A stretch of DNA of 64,000 bases from Qipengyuania aestuarii (GTDB taxonomy: Bacteria; Pseudomonadota; Alphaproteobacteria; Sphingomonadales; Sphingomonadaceae): the NCBI RefSeq assembly GCF_019711535.1, contig NZ_JAIGNP010000002.1, positions 62,001-126,000 of the forward strand. Direction: 5' to 3'. Numbering within the stretch: the first letter of the stretch is position 1; each line of letters begins with the position of its first letter. Below the pieces are notes generated by a model. The model ran no database searches. It was given only the letters and a program-made list of their open reading frames with translations, and was not told where the DNA came from. Shown here in pieces: positions 17,614-26,789 of the stretch. A program made the translations under genes and the position numbers.

Positions 17614-18168
17614 ATGAACTATGTCCTCCCTTCGCTCCGCCTGTGGCTGGCGACGATACTCATCTGCGTGGTTGGCTATACCGGACTGATGCTCGTCTTC
17701 GCTCAGACCATGGCCCCCTACCAAGCTAATGGCTCGATCATTGAAGTGGACGGCCAGGCCGTGGGCAGCGAACTGGTTGCGCAGGACTTTAGCAGCCCGC
17801 GCTATTTCTGGCCGCGACCCTCGGCCGCCAGTTACGACGGCATGGGCGCGGCAGGGAGCAACTTGTCGCCCACCAGCGCGGACCTCGCCGCGCGTGCCGC
17901 AGAGACGGTCGCCCGCTACGGCGCAACTGCCGGGAACCCAGTTCCGGCGGACTTGGTAGCCGCATCGGGCGGCGGGCTCGACCCGCACATCTCGCTCGAC
18001 GGGGCACTATACCAAGCAGACCGGGTCGCAGCTGCGCGAGGGCTCGATCCAGCCTGGGTGCGCGATCTGATCGAGCAGCAGGCCGCCGCGCCGGGTGCGA
18101 TCTTCGCGCCCGAGCGTATCGTGAACGTGCTGCAACTCAATCTGGCGCTCGACCGCCTAGAAGAATAG
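17614..18168 (+). CDS. kdpC: Potassium-transporting ATPase, subunit C
   Basis: A 184-residue periplasm-facing subunit with one N-terminal membrane helix (about 10-30). Family motifs YFWPRPSAASYDG, then GGGLDPHISLDGALYQ and the C-terminal NVLQLNLALDRL are present. It completes the F-B-A-C structural set and is followed after 12 bases by the sensor kinase gene kdpD. Confidence 0.96.
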   Translation: MNYVLPSLRLWLATILICVVGYTGLMLVFAQTMAPYQANGSIIEVDGQAVGSELVAQDFSSPRYFWPRPSAASYDGMGAAGSNLSPTSADLAARAAETVARYGATAGNPVPADLVAASGGGLDPHISLDGALYQADRVAAARGLDPAWVRDLIEQQAAAPGAIFAPERIVNVLQLNLALDRLEE

Positions 18169-18180
18169 ACGAGGCGAACA

Positions 18181-20826
18181 ATGGCCGACCAGCAGCCCAA
18201 CAACGATGCCGAACGGTTCCTTCGGTTGGTCCGCGCCGAGGAACGCGGTCGCCTGACGGTCTACCTCGGCGCGGCACCCGGCGTCGGCAAGACCTACCGC
18301 ATGCTGCAAGACGCGGCACGGCGGCAGGCCGAGGGCGTCGACGTGGTCGTGGGAGTCGCCGAAACACATGGCCGCAGTGACACCGCGCTCCTGCTTGAGC
18401 CGCTGGAAGTAATGCCTCGCCGATATTACGACCATGAAGGCCACCGGCTGGAAGAATTCGATATCGATGCGGCGCTGTCACGGCGACCGGAGCTCATCCT
18501 GGTCGACGAACTGGCGCACACCAACGCCCCTGGCTGTCGCCATCCCAAACGCTGGCAAGACATCGCCGAACTGCTTGTTTCGGGCATCGACGTCGCAACC
18601 ACCATCAATATCCAGCATCTGGAAAGCCTCAACGATATCGTGGCCGGGATCACCCACGTCCGCGTGCGCGAGACGGTGCCCGACAATATCCTCGAACACG
18701 CCGAGATCATCGCCGTCGATCTGCCGCCCGAGGCGCTGATCGAACGGCTGGTAGCGGGCAAGATCTACCTGCCAGAGACCGCCGGACGCGCGCTGTCCAA
18801 CTTCTTTACCCCCACCAAGCTCGCCGCCTTGCGCGAGCTCGCGCTGCGCTACGCCGCGAGCAATGTCGATCGGCGGTTGAGCAATCAGCTCGAACTGAGC
18901 GGCGAAGGCGGCGGTTTTGTCTGCGGCGACCGGCTGACGGTGGCGGTTAGCCCTGGCAAGGGCGGTGCGCAGGTTGTGCGCGAGGCCAAACGTTTGGCCG
19001 ACATGCTGCACGCCCCGTGGACCGCGGTGGTGATCGAAAGTGGCAGCGCGCGCGCGGTTTACGGTGCGCAACGAGAGCAATTGGCGGACAATCTCGCGCT
19101 CGCATCGTCGCTCGGCGCCTCGCTGATGACGGTCGCGGCGACCGATGTAGGCCAAGCGCTGGTCGATCAGGCGCGCGAATTGCGGGCGAGCCAGATCGTG
19201 ATCGGCAAGAGCCGCCGCAGCCGCTGGTTCGAGTGGCGCCACGGCTCGATCGCGCACGAAGTGATCCGCAAAGCCAAAGACGTTTCGGTCCACGTCGTCC
19301 CCGTCGAAGAAGCGGACGAGAAGCCGGCGCGGCCCAAAGATCCTTACTCGCAGCGCAACAACATCTTCGCCTTTGGGTTGGTTGCCTTCACCATCCTCGG
19401 GCTGCATTTTGCCCAGCCGCTCATTTCGCGCAGCGCAATCGACTTGGTCCTGCTGCTGCCGGTGATAATCAGCGCAACCTTTCTCGGCATGCGACCGGGA
19501 ATCTGGGCGTCGATATGGGCGGCGCTGGGCTACAATTTCTTCTTCACCCAGCCACTCTATACGCTCGACATCTACAGTACGGCAGACGTCGTGACCTTTA
19601 TCGTCCTGTTCGCGGTGGCAGTGATCATCGGCGGGCTGGCTGGCAAGGTGCGCCGTCAGGCCGAAACCAGCGCGGGGGTTGCCCGGCTCAACGCCTCGCT
19701 GGCGCGCTTCGCAGGGCTGATGGGCGGGCTCTCCGACCGGGACGACACTGCGCGCGTCGCGTGCAGCGAGATCGGCGGCCTGCTCGATGTGGAGGCGATC
19801 ATCGTTTCGATCGAGGATGACGGGCTGGTAGTGCGCGGCAACGAACACTATCGCCAACTCGACGTGGTCGATGAGGCTGCGGCGAAGTGGGCGCTCGAAA
19901 ACGGCGTGCCAGCGGGCCGCGACACAGGCACACTGAACGCAGCCGACTGGCAATTCCACCCGCTCAAGACCGCGCTGGGGATGATGGGCGTGCTGGGGAT
20001 CGCACGGCCGTCGCAGCAGCGCGTAATCCGCCCCGACGATGCCACGCTGCTCGCCTCGCTGGTCGACCAGACCGCGCTTGCGCACGAGCGGCTAGTGCTC
20101 GAAGCGCGAGCGCGCGAGGTCGACGCTCTGCAACAGCGAGATCAGCTTCGCGGAGCCCTGCTCGGCAGTATCGCCCATGATCTGCGCACGCCGTTAACGT
20201 CGGTGATCGCCGCAACAGACGCGATCCCGTCAGAAGGCTCATTTGCCAGCGAGGTGCTGATCGCACGTGAGGAATCGCGCCGGTTGCAGCGCTTCCTGAA
20301 CGATCTGCTCGAAGCCTCGAGAATCGAGCATGGCGAGATCCAGCCCAACATGGAGAGCGTAGACATGACCGATGTGATCGCCGCGGTCCTGCGCGATCTG
20401 CGGCAGGCCGGCCCCGATACGAGGGTCGAGACCGCCATCGATGCCGATTGCCCCTTGATCCATACCGACGCTCTGCTGCTCCGCCATGTACTGATCAACC
20501 TGATCGACAATGCGCTCAAATTCTCGCCGCGGTCGAGCAAGATTTTGGTTGAGTTCGATTGCAGGGACGATGACTTGGCGTTGCGAGTGCTCGACCGGGG
20601 CCCTGGCCTGCCGCCGGACTCTGCTGCGCTGTTCGACCGGTTCGAGCGGCTCGAAGGAACCGATCGCGTTGGCGGCTCGGGCCTCGGCCTATGGATTGCG
20701 AAAAACTTCGTCGAGGCGGTGGGTGGTTCGATTGCGGCGGAAAATCGCGAAGGCGGCGGCGCAATGTTCGCGATCGCGCTGCCCCTGGCTAGGGGCGTGT
20801 CCGAGGAGACCGCCGACCATGCGTAG
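18181..20826 (+). CDS. kdpD: Osmosensitive K+ channel sensor histidine kinase KdpD
   Basis: An 881-residue sensor kinase controlling kdp expression with KdpE. Order of parts: KdpD N-terminal domain with Walker A GAAPGVGKT at 30-38; USP-like domain (about 255-375); four membrane helices (about 395-500); GAF-like domain; HisKA with phospho-acceptor H666 in SIAHDLRTPLTS; HATPase with GSGLGLWIAKN. It overlaps kdpE by eight bases. Full length, no sign of damage. Confidence 0.97.
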   Translation: MADQQPNNDAERFLRLVRAEERGRLTVYLGAAPGVGKTYRMLQDAARRQAEGVDVVVGVAETHGRSDTALLLEPLEVMPRRYYDHEGHRLEEFDIDAALSRRPELILVDELAHTNAPGCRHPKRWQDIAELLVSGIDVATTINIQHLESLNDIVAGITHVRVRETVPDNILEHAEIIAVDLPPEALIERLVAGKIYLPETAGRALSNFFTPTKLAALRELALRYAASNVDRRLSNQLELSGEGGGFVCGDRLTVAVSPGKGGAQVVREAKRLADMLHAPWTAVVIESGSARAVYGAQREQLADNLALASSLGASLMTVAATDVGQALVDQARELRASQIVIGKSRRSRWFEWRHGSIAHEVIRKAKDVSVHVVPVEEADEKPARPKDPYSQRNNIFAFGLVAFTILGLHFAQPLISRSAIDLVLLLPVIISATFLGMRPGIWASIWAALGYNFFFTQPLYTLDIYSTADVVTFIVLFAVAVIIGGLAGKVRRQAETSAGVARLNASLARFAGLMGGLSDRDDTARVACSEIGGLLDVEAIIVSIEDDGLVVRGNEHYRQLDVVDEAAAKWALENGVPAGRDTGTLNAADWQFHPLKTALGMMGVLGIARPSQQRVIRPDDATLLASLVDQTALAHERLVLEARAREVDALQQRDQLRGALLGSIAHDLRTPLTSVIAATDAIPSEGSFASEVLIAREESRRLQRFLNDLLEASRIEHGEIQPNMESVDMTDVIAAVLRDLRQAGPDTRVETAIDADCPLIHTDALLLRHVLINLIDNALKFSPRSSKILVEFDCRDDDLALRVLDRGPGLPPDSAALFDRFERLEGTDRVGGSGLGLWIAKNFVEAVGGSIAAENREGGGAMFAIALPLARGVSEETADHA

Positions 20827-21517
20827 CGACGTACTGATCATCGACGACGAGCCCGCGATCCGGCGTTTGCTCGTCGGCGCGCTCGACCGCATCGGGATAA
20901 GCCATGCCGAGGCGACGAACGCAAGCGAGGCACTACGGCTCGCAAAGCTTCAGCCGTCACCAATTGTGGCGCTGCTCGACCTTGGCCTGCCCGACCGCGA
21001 CGGGCTCGAGATCGTCCCGCAGCTTGCCGCGCTAGGCATCGCGGTAATTGTCCTGACCGCGCGCGAAGCGACCGAAGAAAAGGTCGCCGCACTCGATCTG
21101 GGAGCGGACGATTTCGTGACCAAGCCTTTCGACAGCGAAGAGCTGCTCGCCCGTGTCCGTTCCGCGCTGCGGCGCAGGGCGGGGCCGCTCGCTGACACCG
21201 CTTTGCGCGAATTCGCCGATGGCACAATCGACCGCGAGACGCATGCCGTCACTCTACGTGGCGAGAAAGTCGAACTGACGCCCCGCGAGTTCAATCTGTT
21301 ATGGGCGTTAGCCGACCGCCCGGGACGCGTAGTCACGCATGAGAGCCTGCTGGAGACGGTCTGGGGGCCGGCGCACCGGCAGCATTTGGACTATCTGCGG
21401 GTTGCAATCCGCTCCATTCGCCGGAAGATCGAGCAAGATCCTAGCAATCCACGGCTGATCGTGAACGAACCAGGCGTGGGCTATCGTGTAGCTGTAAACC
21501 AAGGGCTGAGAGTCTGA
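20819..21517 (+). CDS. kdpE: Response regulator KdpE
   Basis: A 232-residue OmpR-type regulator. Receiver domain at 1-120 with acidic residues IIDDEPAIR, phospho-acceptor D54 (LLDLGLPDRDG) and K near 104 (DFVTKPFD); winged-helix DNA-binding domain at about 130-230 (VELTPREFNLLWALA ... GVGYRV). The ATG at 20819 lies inside the end of kdpD. It should activate the kdp promoter, presumably in the 237 bases upstream of kdpF. Confidence 0.96.
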   Translation: MRSDVLIIDDEPAIRRLLVGALDRIGISHAEATNASEALRLAKLQPSPIVALLDLGLPDRDGLEIVPQLAALGIAVIVLTAREATEEKVAALDLGADDFVTKPFDSEELLARVRSALRRRAGPLADTALREFADGTIDRETHAVTLRGEKVELTPREFNLLWALADRPGRVVTHESLLETVWGPAHRQHLDYLRVAIRSIRRKIEQDPSNPRLIVNEPGVGYRVAVNQGLRV

Positions 21518-21911
21518 TTTGATCTAATTGCAAGAAAGAACCGACTGCCTGCTAACGGCCCCGCAATCGACCGGCAGCTCTTCGTCCTCGCCAGCTACCC
21601 CCCCGTTATATGCGGTCCAAACCAAGCTATACGGCTTCATTAGCGCGAAGTCCGGTAGCGTAATGCTGAGCCCACCATGCAACTCGCCGAATCTGCCTCA
21701 TGCGATCCGTCCGACCCGGACGCAAAGCCCATGCGATCCCGGACCGGGCAGCACTTGCGTTACCGCGAGCAAGCAATTGAGCCCCTCGCGCGAACTCAAA
21801 CGCTCGGTCCCGATCATCGCCAAAAATCTTCGCAAGCAGCGCGGGGAGGACGATAGCTGGAGGTACCTTATCGACTACATCCATGATCTAGGGACCGGCT
21901 GCGAATAGGTG
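21518..21911 (+). other. 394-base gap between kdpE and the converging exporter gene
   Basis: Frames on both strands here have skewed, Ser/Pro-rich or Ala/Arg-rich composition and no recognisable domain, so no gene is called. No strong terminator hairpin was noticed. Confidence 0.4.
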
Positions 21912-22703
21912 TCAGACAAGCGCCTGGACGATCGAATAGAGGCTGGTCGTCAGAAGCACCAGGGCCACGGCACCCAGCAGCAGGCGCGGGGGGATGCGCT
22001 TGACCAGCACCGCTCCCAGCGGTGCGGCAATGACCCCGCCCACGATCAGCCCGACGGTTGCCAGCGTGAATGCCGCCACCCCAAGCGAGGTGATGAAAGC
22101 GATAGAGACTGACAGGGCGAGCAGGAACTCTGCCGTGTTCACCGTCCCGACGACGCGCCGCGGCTCGCCGCCTTGGATCAGCAGGTTGGAAGTGACCACC
22201 GGGCCCCAGCCTCCGCCCCCCGCTGCGTCTAGAAACCCGCCGACGAGTGCAAGCGGCCGCGTGGTCTTGGGGTCTTCGAAGCGGGACTTGGACATGCGGA
22301 TTGCGCGGTACAGCAGCAGGCAACCGATGATTGCGAGATAGGCCATTACGAATGGCCGCGCGACCGACGCGTCGATATTCGACAGGAGGTACGCGCCGAT
22401 CACGCCGCCGAGGACGCCGAAAGGTACAAGCCGCTTGAACAGACCCCAGTCAACATTCCTCTGGATTATGTGGCTGGCACCTGACGCGCCGGTTGTGAAC
22501 ACCTCGACCAGGTGAACGCTGGCCGATGCAGCGGCAGGTGGCACCCCGATGCTCATCAGCAGGGTTTGCGAAATGACGCCGAACGCCATGCCGAGCGCAC
22601 CGTCGATCAACTGCGCGGCGAAGCCGATTAGGATAAACGGCAGGATATCGTAGAAGGATATATAGCCGATATCGAGGATCGGCAGCGAGGAGGTGTCTAA
22701 CAT
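21912..22703 (-). CDS. TauE/SafE-family sulfite or sulfonate exporter
   Basis: A 263-residue membrane protein with about eight helices and the family's two glycine-rich repeats (FAAQLIDGALGMAFGVISQT and GFLDAAGGGGWGPVVTSNLL). Members export sulfite, sulfoacetate or related anions. ATG 22703 is preferred because GGAG stands about ten bases upstream; a GTG at 22718 is the alternative. It is the last gene of a probable operon with an Rrf2 regulator, a YezD-like protein and a TonB receptor, which supports a sulfur role. Confidence 0.85.
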   Translation of the reverse strand: MLDTSSLPILDIGYISFYDILPFILIGFAAQLIDGALGMAFGVISQTLLMSIGVPPAAASASVHLVEVFTTGASGASHIIQRNVDWGLFKRLVPFGVLGGVIGAYLLSNIDASVARPFVMAYLAIIGCLLLYRAIRMSKSRFEDPKTTRPLALVGGFLDAAGGGGWGPVVTSNLLIQGGEPRRVVGTVNTAEFLLALSVSIAFITSLGVAAFTLATVGLIVGGVIAAPLGAVLVKRIPPRLLLGAVALVLLTTSLYSIVQALV

Positions 22704-22730
22704 GATAAGTTGCTCCACGTGCGCCTGTGA

Positions 22731-25202
22731 TTAGAAGCGGAAGCCGGTGGTCAGGCCGAAGGTACGGGGATCGCCAGGATTGCCGACAATCAAGCCGGTG
22801 TTCCCGCTGGGAATTTGCAGCTGTTCGAAATACTTTTGGTCGAACGCGTTGCGCACCCAGGCGAACAGGTTGAGCCCGCTGTCGCTGCGGAAGCCGAGGC
22901 GGAAATTGCTCAGTAAGTATCCGTTGACCTGTGTGTAGCTCGATGGCGAGGGGTTGGACGAAAAGTCGGAGCGATAGGAGCCGTCGTAGCCGAAGTAGAG
23001 CCGGCCGCCGGCACCGAGCAACGTGACCGGATGGTTGTATTCGGCCCCATATGAAAACGCCCATTCGGAAATGCCTGGGAGACGCTGGCCGGATATGTCG
23101 CAGTTCGCAGGGCTGATCCCATTCGGCGTGCCGGGTGGGCTCGGGACCTGGCCCGGGGCAGCGGTGGTTCCGCCGGAGAGTTCGGGCGGGCACGGCGCAT
23201 CGGTGAAGCGGCGATAGGTCGCGTCGGCATATGCGCCGTTGACATAGGCGTTGAACCGCTCGCTCGGTCGGAACGACAGATCGAGCTCGACACCTTGGCT
23301 GCGCACCTTTTCTGCGTTGGCAAGATAGCCGCGCAGCACGCCCAGCTGCCCATTGGTCAACAGTGCCTGGTAGTCCGAAATATCGGTCCGAAATGCTGCG
23401 ATATTGGCTGTCAGGCGGCGGCCGAGAAACTGTGCCTTAACACCCACTTCGAAGTGATCGACGGCTTCGGGCGCGACGCTCGCCGCAGCGAGGATCGGAT
23501 TGCCGTGCGAGTCGGAGGGCAAACCATTCAGGTTGATCCCGCCCGACTTGAAGCTCTTGGCGTAGGTCGCATAGGCAAGCACGTCGCCCGTCAGATCGTA
23601 GCTGGCGGTAAAATCGTAGCTCAGGTTCCAGTCGCTGAAGGTCGTCTCGAAACTCTGCGGAGCAAGCACCCCGCGCTGCGCGACGATCCGCGGATCGGTG
23701 CTGGCGAAAGTGATCAGTTGGCCGTCGCTGTTTGTCACGATCGACTGGTAGAACCCGTCCTTGCGATCATAGTTGAGGCGAATGCCTGGTTGCACGGTCA
23801 GTCGGTCCGTCACATGCCAGCTCAACTGGCCGAACAGCGCCGCGCTAAGATTATCGAGCCGGATGTCGTTCGTCGCGGTGAGGCCGTCGAGCACGTTCGG
23901 ATCGTTGCTCAGCGGATTGCTCGGACTGATCAGCCAGCGGCTCGCCGCGGGTCCCTGTGCTTGCGAGCCCTCTGTGCGAATTTCCTGATAAAAGCCGAAT
24001 GCGCCGAGCACTAAATCGACCGCACCGAGGTCCGCGCTGTAGCGCAGCTCCTGCGTGTACTGGTCCTGCCTTGAGGGGTTCTGCGAAAGCGTGGTGATCG
24101 GCAAACCGATGAAGTCGCGATCATTGGCGGGGAGCCAGTCCCAATATCGCCATGCTGTGATCGAGGTCAGCGTGCCCGGTCCAACTTGCCATTTCGCCTT
24201 AAGCGCCGCGCCGCCTAGTTCGTTCACCGCGCTGAGCGGCGCATCAAGATCGGCAATCCGGTCGAACGGAGCGGTGCTCGGCACCTGGTAGACCTGGGCT
24301 GCGGCAAGCGCCGCAAACTGGCGATCGAGTGGTCGCTGGGTCCTACCGGTGCCGACAAACACCGTGCCGCAGCACTCTGGGTTCTGGCGGCTCCAGTCGA
24401 GCGCCAGCGTGACATCCAGCGCGTCGCTCGCCTTCCACAACAACTGTCCGCGCACGCCGAAATTGTTCTGTTGGTTGATGTCGTCGCCGGTCGCGAAATT
24501 GACCAGAGTACCCTCGCGATCGCTGTATGACAGCGCGACCCGACCCGCGAGAGTGTCCCCCAGCGGGCCGGACAGCGCAGCCTTAACCTGCCGGAAGGCG
24601 AGATTGCCGACCGACGCTTCGAGGCTGCCTTCGGGTGTGAAGCTGGGCTGGCGGGTCCCAATATTGATGGCCCCGGCAGTGGTGTTCTTGCCATACAGCG
24701 TGCCCTGCGGCCCGCGCAGCACCTCGATCTGCGCCACATCGAGGAAGTCGAACGTCGCCGATGCGACGCGCGAATAGTAGACATCGTCGACATAGATGCC
24801 GACGCCCTGTTCGATCCCGTCATTAGTGAGGCCGAAAGGAACCCCGATGCCCCGGATGTTCACCGCCGAGTTGCGTGGGTTGGAACTGTAGAATTGCAAC
24901 GTCGGGGTCAGCTGCTGCAGCCGGCCCACATTGAAACTGCCGGTCGCGTCGATGTGCTCGCCACCGACGACCGAGACGGCAATCGGCACGTCTTGCGACC
25001 GTTCCTGCCGCCGCCGTGCGGTGACCACGATTTCGCCTCTATCGACCGCCCCAGTCCCGACCGAGGACTGCGCTCTCGCTTCGTCTCGATCGGATTCAGC
25101 GGCCTCAGGTTCGGTGGGGTCAGCCACTTGCGCAAAGGCAGAGGTGAAGGGGATTGCGCACGACAGCAGCGCCGCGATGCGGATGAGCGTTCTCGGATGC
25201 AT
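22731..25202 (-). CDS. TonB-dependent outer-membrane receptor
   Basis: An 823-residue receptor. Signal peptide at 1-25; TonB-box-like region around EIVVTARRR (about 54-62); plug domain (about 70-185, with YVDDVYYSR and EVLRGPQGTLYGKNTTAGAIN); 22-strand beta-barrel ending in a C-terminal Phe (TTGFRF). The substrate is not visible in sequence. Position between a YezD-like gene and a TauE-type exporter suggests uptake of an organic sulfur compound, which is inference only. Confidence 0.93.
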   Translation of the reverse strand: MHPRTLIRIAALLSCAIPFTSAFAQVADPTEPEAAESDRDEARAQSSVGTGAVDRGEIVVTARRRQERSQDVPIAVSVVGGEHIDATGSFNVGRLQQLTPTLQFYSSNPRNSAVNIRGIGVPFGLTNDGIEQGVGIYVDDVYYSRVASATFDFLDVAQIEVLRGPQGTLYGKNTTAGAINIGTRQPSFTPEGSLEASVGNLAFRQVKAALSGPLGDTLAGRVALSYSDREGTLVNFATGDDINQQNNFGVRGQLLWKASDALDVTLALDWSRQNPECCGTVFVGTGRTQRPLDRQFAALAAAQVYQVPSTAPFDRIADLDAPLSAVNELGGAALKAKWQVGPGTLTSITAWRYWDWLPANDRDFIGLPITTLSQNPSRQDQYTQELRYSADLGAVDLVLGAFGFYQEIRTEGSQAQGPAASRWLISPSNPLSNDPNVLDGLTATNDIRLDNLSAALFGQLSWHVTDRLTVQPGIRLNYDRKDGFYQSIVTNSDGQLITFASTDPRIVAQRGVLAPQSFETTFSDWNLSYDFTASYDLTGDVLAYATYAKSFKSGGINLNGLPSDSHGNPILAAASVAPEAVDHFEVGVKAQFLGRRLTANIAAFRTDISDYQALLTNGQLGVLRGYLANAEKVRSQGVELDLSFRPSERFNAYVNGAYADATYRRFTDAPCPPELSGGTTAAPGQVPSPPGTPNGISPANCDISGQRLPGISEWAFSYGAEYNHPVTLLGAGGRLYFGYDGSYRSDFSSNPSPSSYTQVNGYLLSNFRLGFRSDSGLNLFAWVRNAFDQKYFEQLQIPSGNTGLIVGNPGDPRTFGLTTGFRF

Positions 25203-25277
25203 GGTCTCGCTTTCAGTAAATCGAGCCGCATCCGGTGGTCCGGTCTGCTTCTACAGGTTGGGTTGATCTGGGGGTGC

Positions 25278-25451
25278 TCAGGTGAAGCGGCGCTTCTCCG
25301 TAATGTCGAGCTGGATAAGCTTGCCCTCGTGGACGGTCAGCTGGATCATGCCGAAGCGCAACTGCCCGAGTGCCTGCACAACCTGCGCAAGCGGATCGGA
25401 CAGCTGGGGCACAAGTTCCGTAACTTTCTCATTCAATCCAGCCATTCGCAT
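25278..25451 (-). CDS. YezD-like small protein (DUF2292)
   Basis: A 57-residue protein with the family pattern LGQLRFGMIQLTVHEGKLIQLDITEKRR, which in YezD/DUF2292 members forms most of the protein. These small proteins are often encoded beside sulfate or sulfonate assimilation genes in many bacteria; function is unknown. ATG 25451 or 25445 is possible, with a GGGGAC site upstream of both; a GTG at 25472 would add seven residues. Confidence 0.72.
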   Translation of the reverse strand: MRMAGLNEKVTELVPQLSDPLAQVVQALGQLRFGMIQLTVHEGKLIQLDITEKRRFT

Positions 25452-25559
25452 GTCCCCATGTTGTCGAATCACCTTGATCTGAACAATGAAATAATCTCAA
25501 CCAATTCAGTTGACAATAATCATGCGGCGAAACGTTCTGCGTCAGTGCATAGGTGGAGG

Positions 25560-26000
25560 TCACGTGGATGCGTCGTCGAAATGAGGAACCGGCGCGATAG
25601 GGTCGGACAAGCGGATCGCGTCAAGCAGACCTGCGGTCTGATCGCGGACCTGAAGCATCAACGCGCGCAGGCGGCATTCGTTCTCGGAGAGGCAGTTTGT
25701 ACACTTTTCGTGCGCATTGCGGCTGGCGCAGGGGACTAGCGCAACCGATCCTCGCATCAGCCGAACGAGATCACCGTATGTGATCTCCTCCGGTGCTGCG
25801 GCAAGCCAGTAGCCGCCATCCCTGCCACGTTGGGATTCCACCAGGTCCGAACGCCCGAGTTCCGAAAGAATGGTGGTCAAGAACTTTGCCGGGATCTTCT
25901 GCGCCTCGGCGATCTCGCCCAATTGAACTGGTCCATCTCCGTAGTGATCGGCCAGATGCTGCATTGCGCGAATGGCATAGCGGGTTTTCTGGGAGAGCAT
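25560..26000 (-). CDS. Rrf2-family transcriptional regulator
   Basis: A 146-residue regulator with an N-terminal winged helix (MLSQKTRYAIRAMQHLADHY ... IPAKFLTTILSELGRSDLV ... SQRGRDGGYWLA) typical of IscR/CymR/NsrR. Four cysteines lie in the C-terminal half (CASRNAHEKCTNCLSENEC, about 91-109) and could bind an iron-sulfur cluster or sense redox or cysteine state. It heads the minus-strand operon of YezD-like, receptor and exporter genes and probably controls it. Confidence 0.88.
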   Translation of the reverse strand: MLSQKTRYAIRAMQHLADHYGDGPVQLGEIAEAQKIPAKFLTTILSELGRSDLVESQRGRDGGYWLAAAPEEITYGDLVRLMRGSVALVPCASRNAHEKCTNCLSENECRLRALMLQVRDQTAGLLDAIRLSDPIAPVPHFDDAST

Positions 26001-26607
26001 TGTAATGCCTTAACCCAAATCCGGTCGGTGCGCGAGGACGTCCTCAAAACGGCCGCTATATCATGAAATCTCATCGACAGCGGACTATCCGCTCCCGGCC
26101 CCGGTTTTGCCGTTTGATCTCCTATCCACAGGCGTTCGGGTGTCTGGTATAGCCATTCCGATCCATAGGGGCCAATGGCGGAACCGCACGATCGTGCTGG
26201 CCAAAAAGCTCGACTATATACGCCCGTTCGCTGACAGCGGGGTAAGCGGCATTGCAGGGCAGCCAAGCGTAAAGATGATACGCTTATCTCACGCCTTTTT
26301 TTCGATCGAGGGAAACTAAGTTATCCCGATTGCGGGGCGTGCACCCAACTCTTTGCCTTGTAACCAAGGGTTTGGAGGCGGCGGACCGTTACGTCCGACG
26401 CTGTGTGCTCGTGATGATGGTAGATAAACTGGCAAAGTGCCCTGCATCCTTCACCCTTATTAATTGCAGTATTAATACCTATATTACAGTAGAGTAAAAT
26501 TTGCGGAGAATTATTCAAATATAGACTTGCTTTTGTCAAAGATCGGTGGAAAGTTTCAATCTCGATGCGGCCGAGTCGAATTTTATTATCTAAGGGAGCA
26601 TATTTGA
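26001..26607 (+). other. 607-base gap between Rrf2 gene and RiPP island
   Basis: No gene is supported. The left part contains one arm of a long inverted repeat (26096-26155) and a GGAC-TCCGC repeat copy (26081-26104). The right part is A+T-rich and should hold the promoter of the 44-residue peptide gene; a GGGAG ribosome-binding site stands about ten bases before its ATG. Confidence 0.5.
26096..26155 (+). repeat. 60-base repeat, inverted copy at 62107-62166
   Basis: The two 60-base segments match in reverse complement at roughly 54 positions by eye: the first 24 bases (from CGGCCCCGGTTTTGCCG) are identical, followed by four mismatches and two single-base indels. It overlaps a degenerate GGAC-TCCGC repeat at its left edge. 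Neither copy encodes a shared protein, so this is a DNA-level repeat. Confidence 0.7.
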
Positions 26608-26742
26608 ATGAAAAATATTAGTCATGAATTCGAAGTCGAAGACATCCAACTTGAGGAAGTTGAGGTCCGCGAGTTAGAGCTGCGCGAAGAAGCTGGCATT
26701 GACTTGTTCCCGGGTGACGGCGTCATTTGCCGTACGACCTGA
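26608..26742 (+). CDS. candidate RiPP precursor peptide, 44 residues
   Basis: The peptide has an acidic leader-like N-terminal part (EFEVEDIQLEEVEVRELEL) and a different C-terminal part, GIDLFPGDGVICRTT, that could be the core. It is too short for normal gene calls. Support: a GGGAG ribosome-binding site, a perfect 12-base-pair hairpin directly after the stop, and a downstream operon encoding a membrane protease and a lipoprotein. If cleaved before the Gly at 30, a Gly1 and Asp8 spacing results, which would suit a lasso-type ring, but no enzyme on this strand is a cyclase. No known precursor family is recognised. Confidence 0.6.
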   Translation: MKNISHEFEVEDIQLEEVEVRELELREEAGIDLFPGDGVICRTT

Positions 26743-26748
26743 AATCTC

Positions 26749-26779
26749 GTGAAGGTTTGGTTTGACGCCAAACCTTCAC
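26749..26779 (+). terminator. perfect 12-bp hairpin after the peptide gene
   Basis: Stem GTGAAGGTTTGG / CCAAACCTTCAC with a seven-base loop, followed by TTAAATTTT. It lies in the 47 bases between the peptide stop and the next ATG. Such hairpins after RiPP precursor genes act as partial terminators or mRNA stabilisers, giving more precursor than enzyme. Confidence 0.8.
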
Positions 26780-26789
26780 TTAAATTTTC

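Noticed and set aside
21528..21908. 126-residue plus-strand frame after kdpE
   Set aside because: Ser/Pro-rich composition, no motif, overlaps nothing functional; treated as chance.
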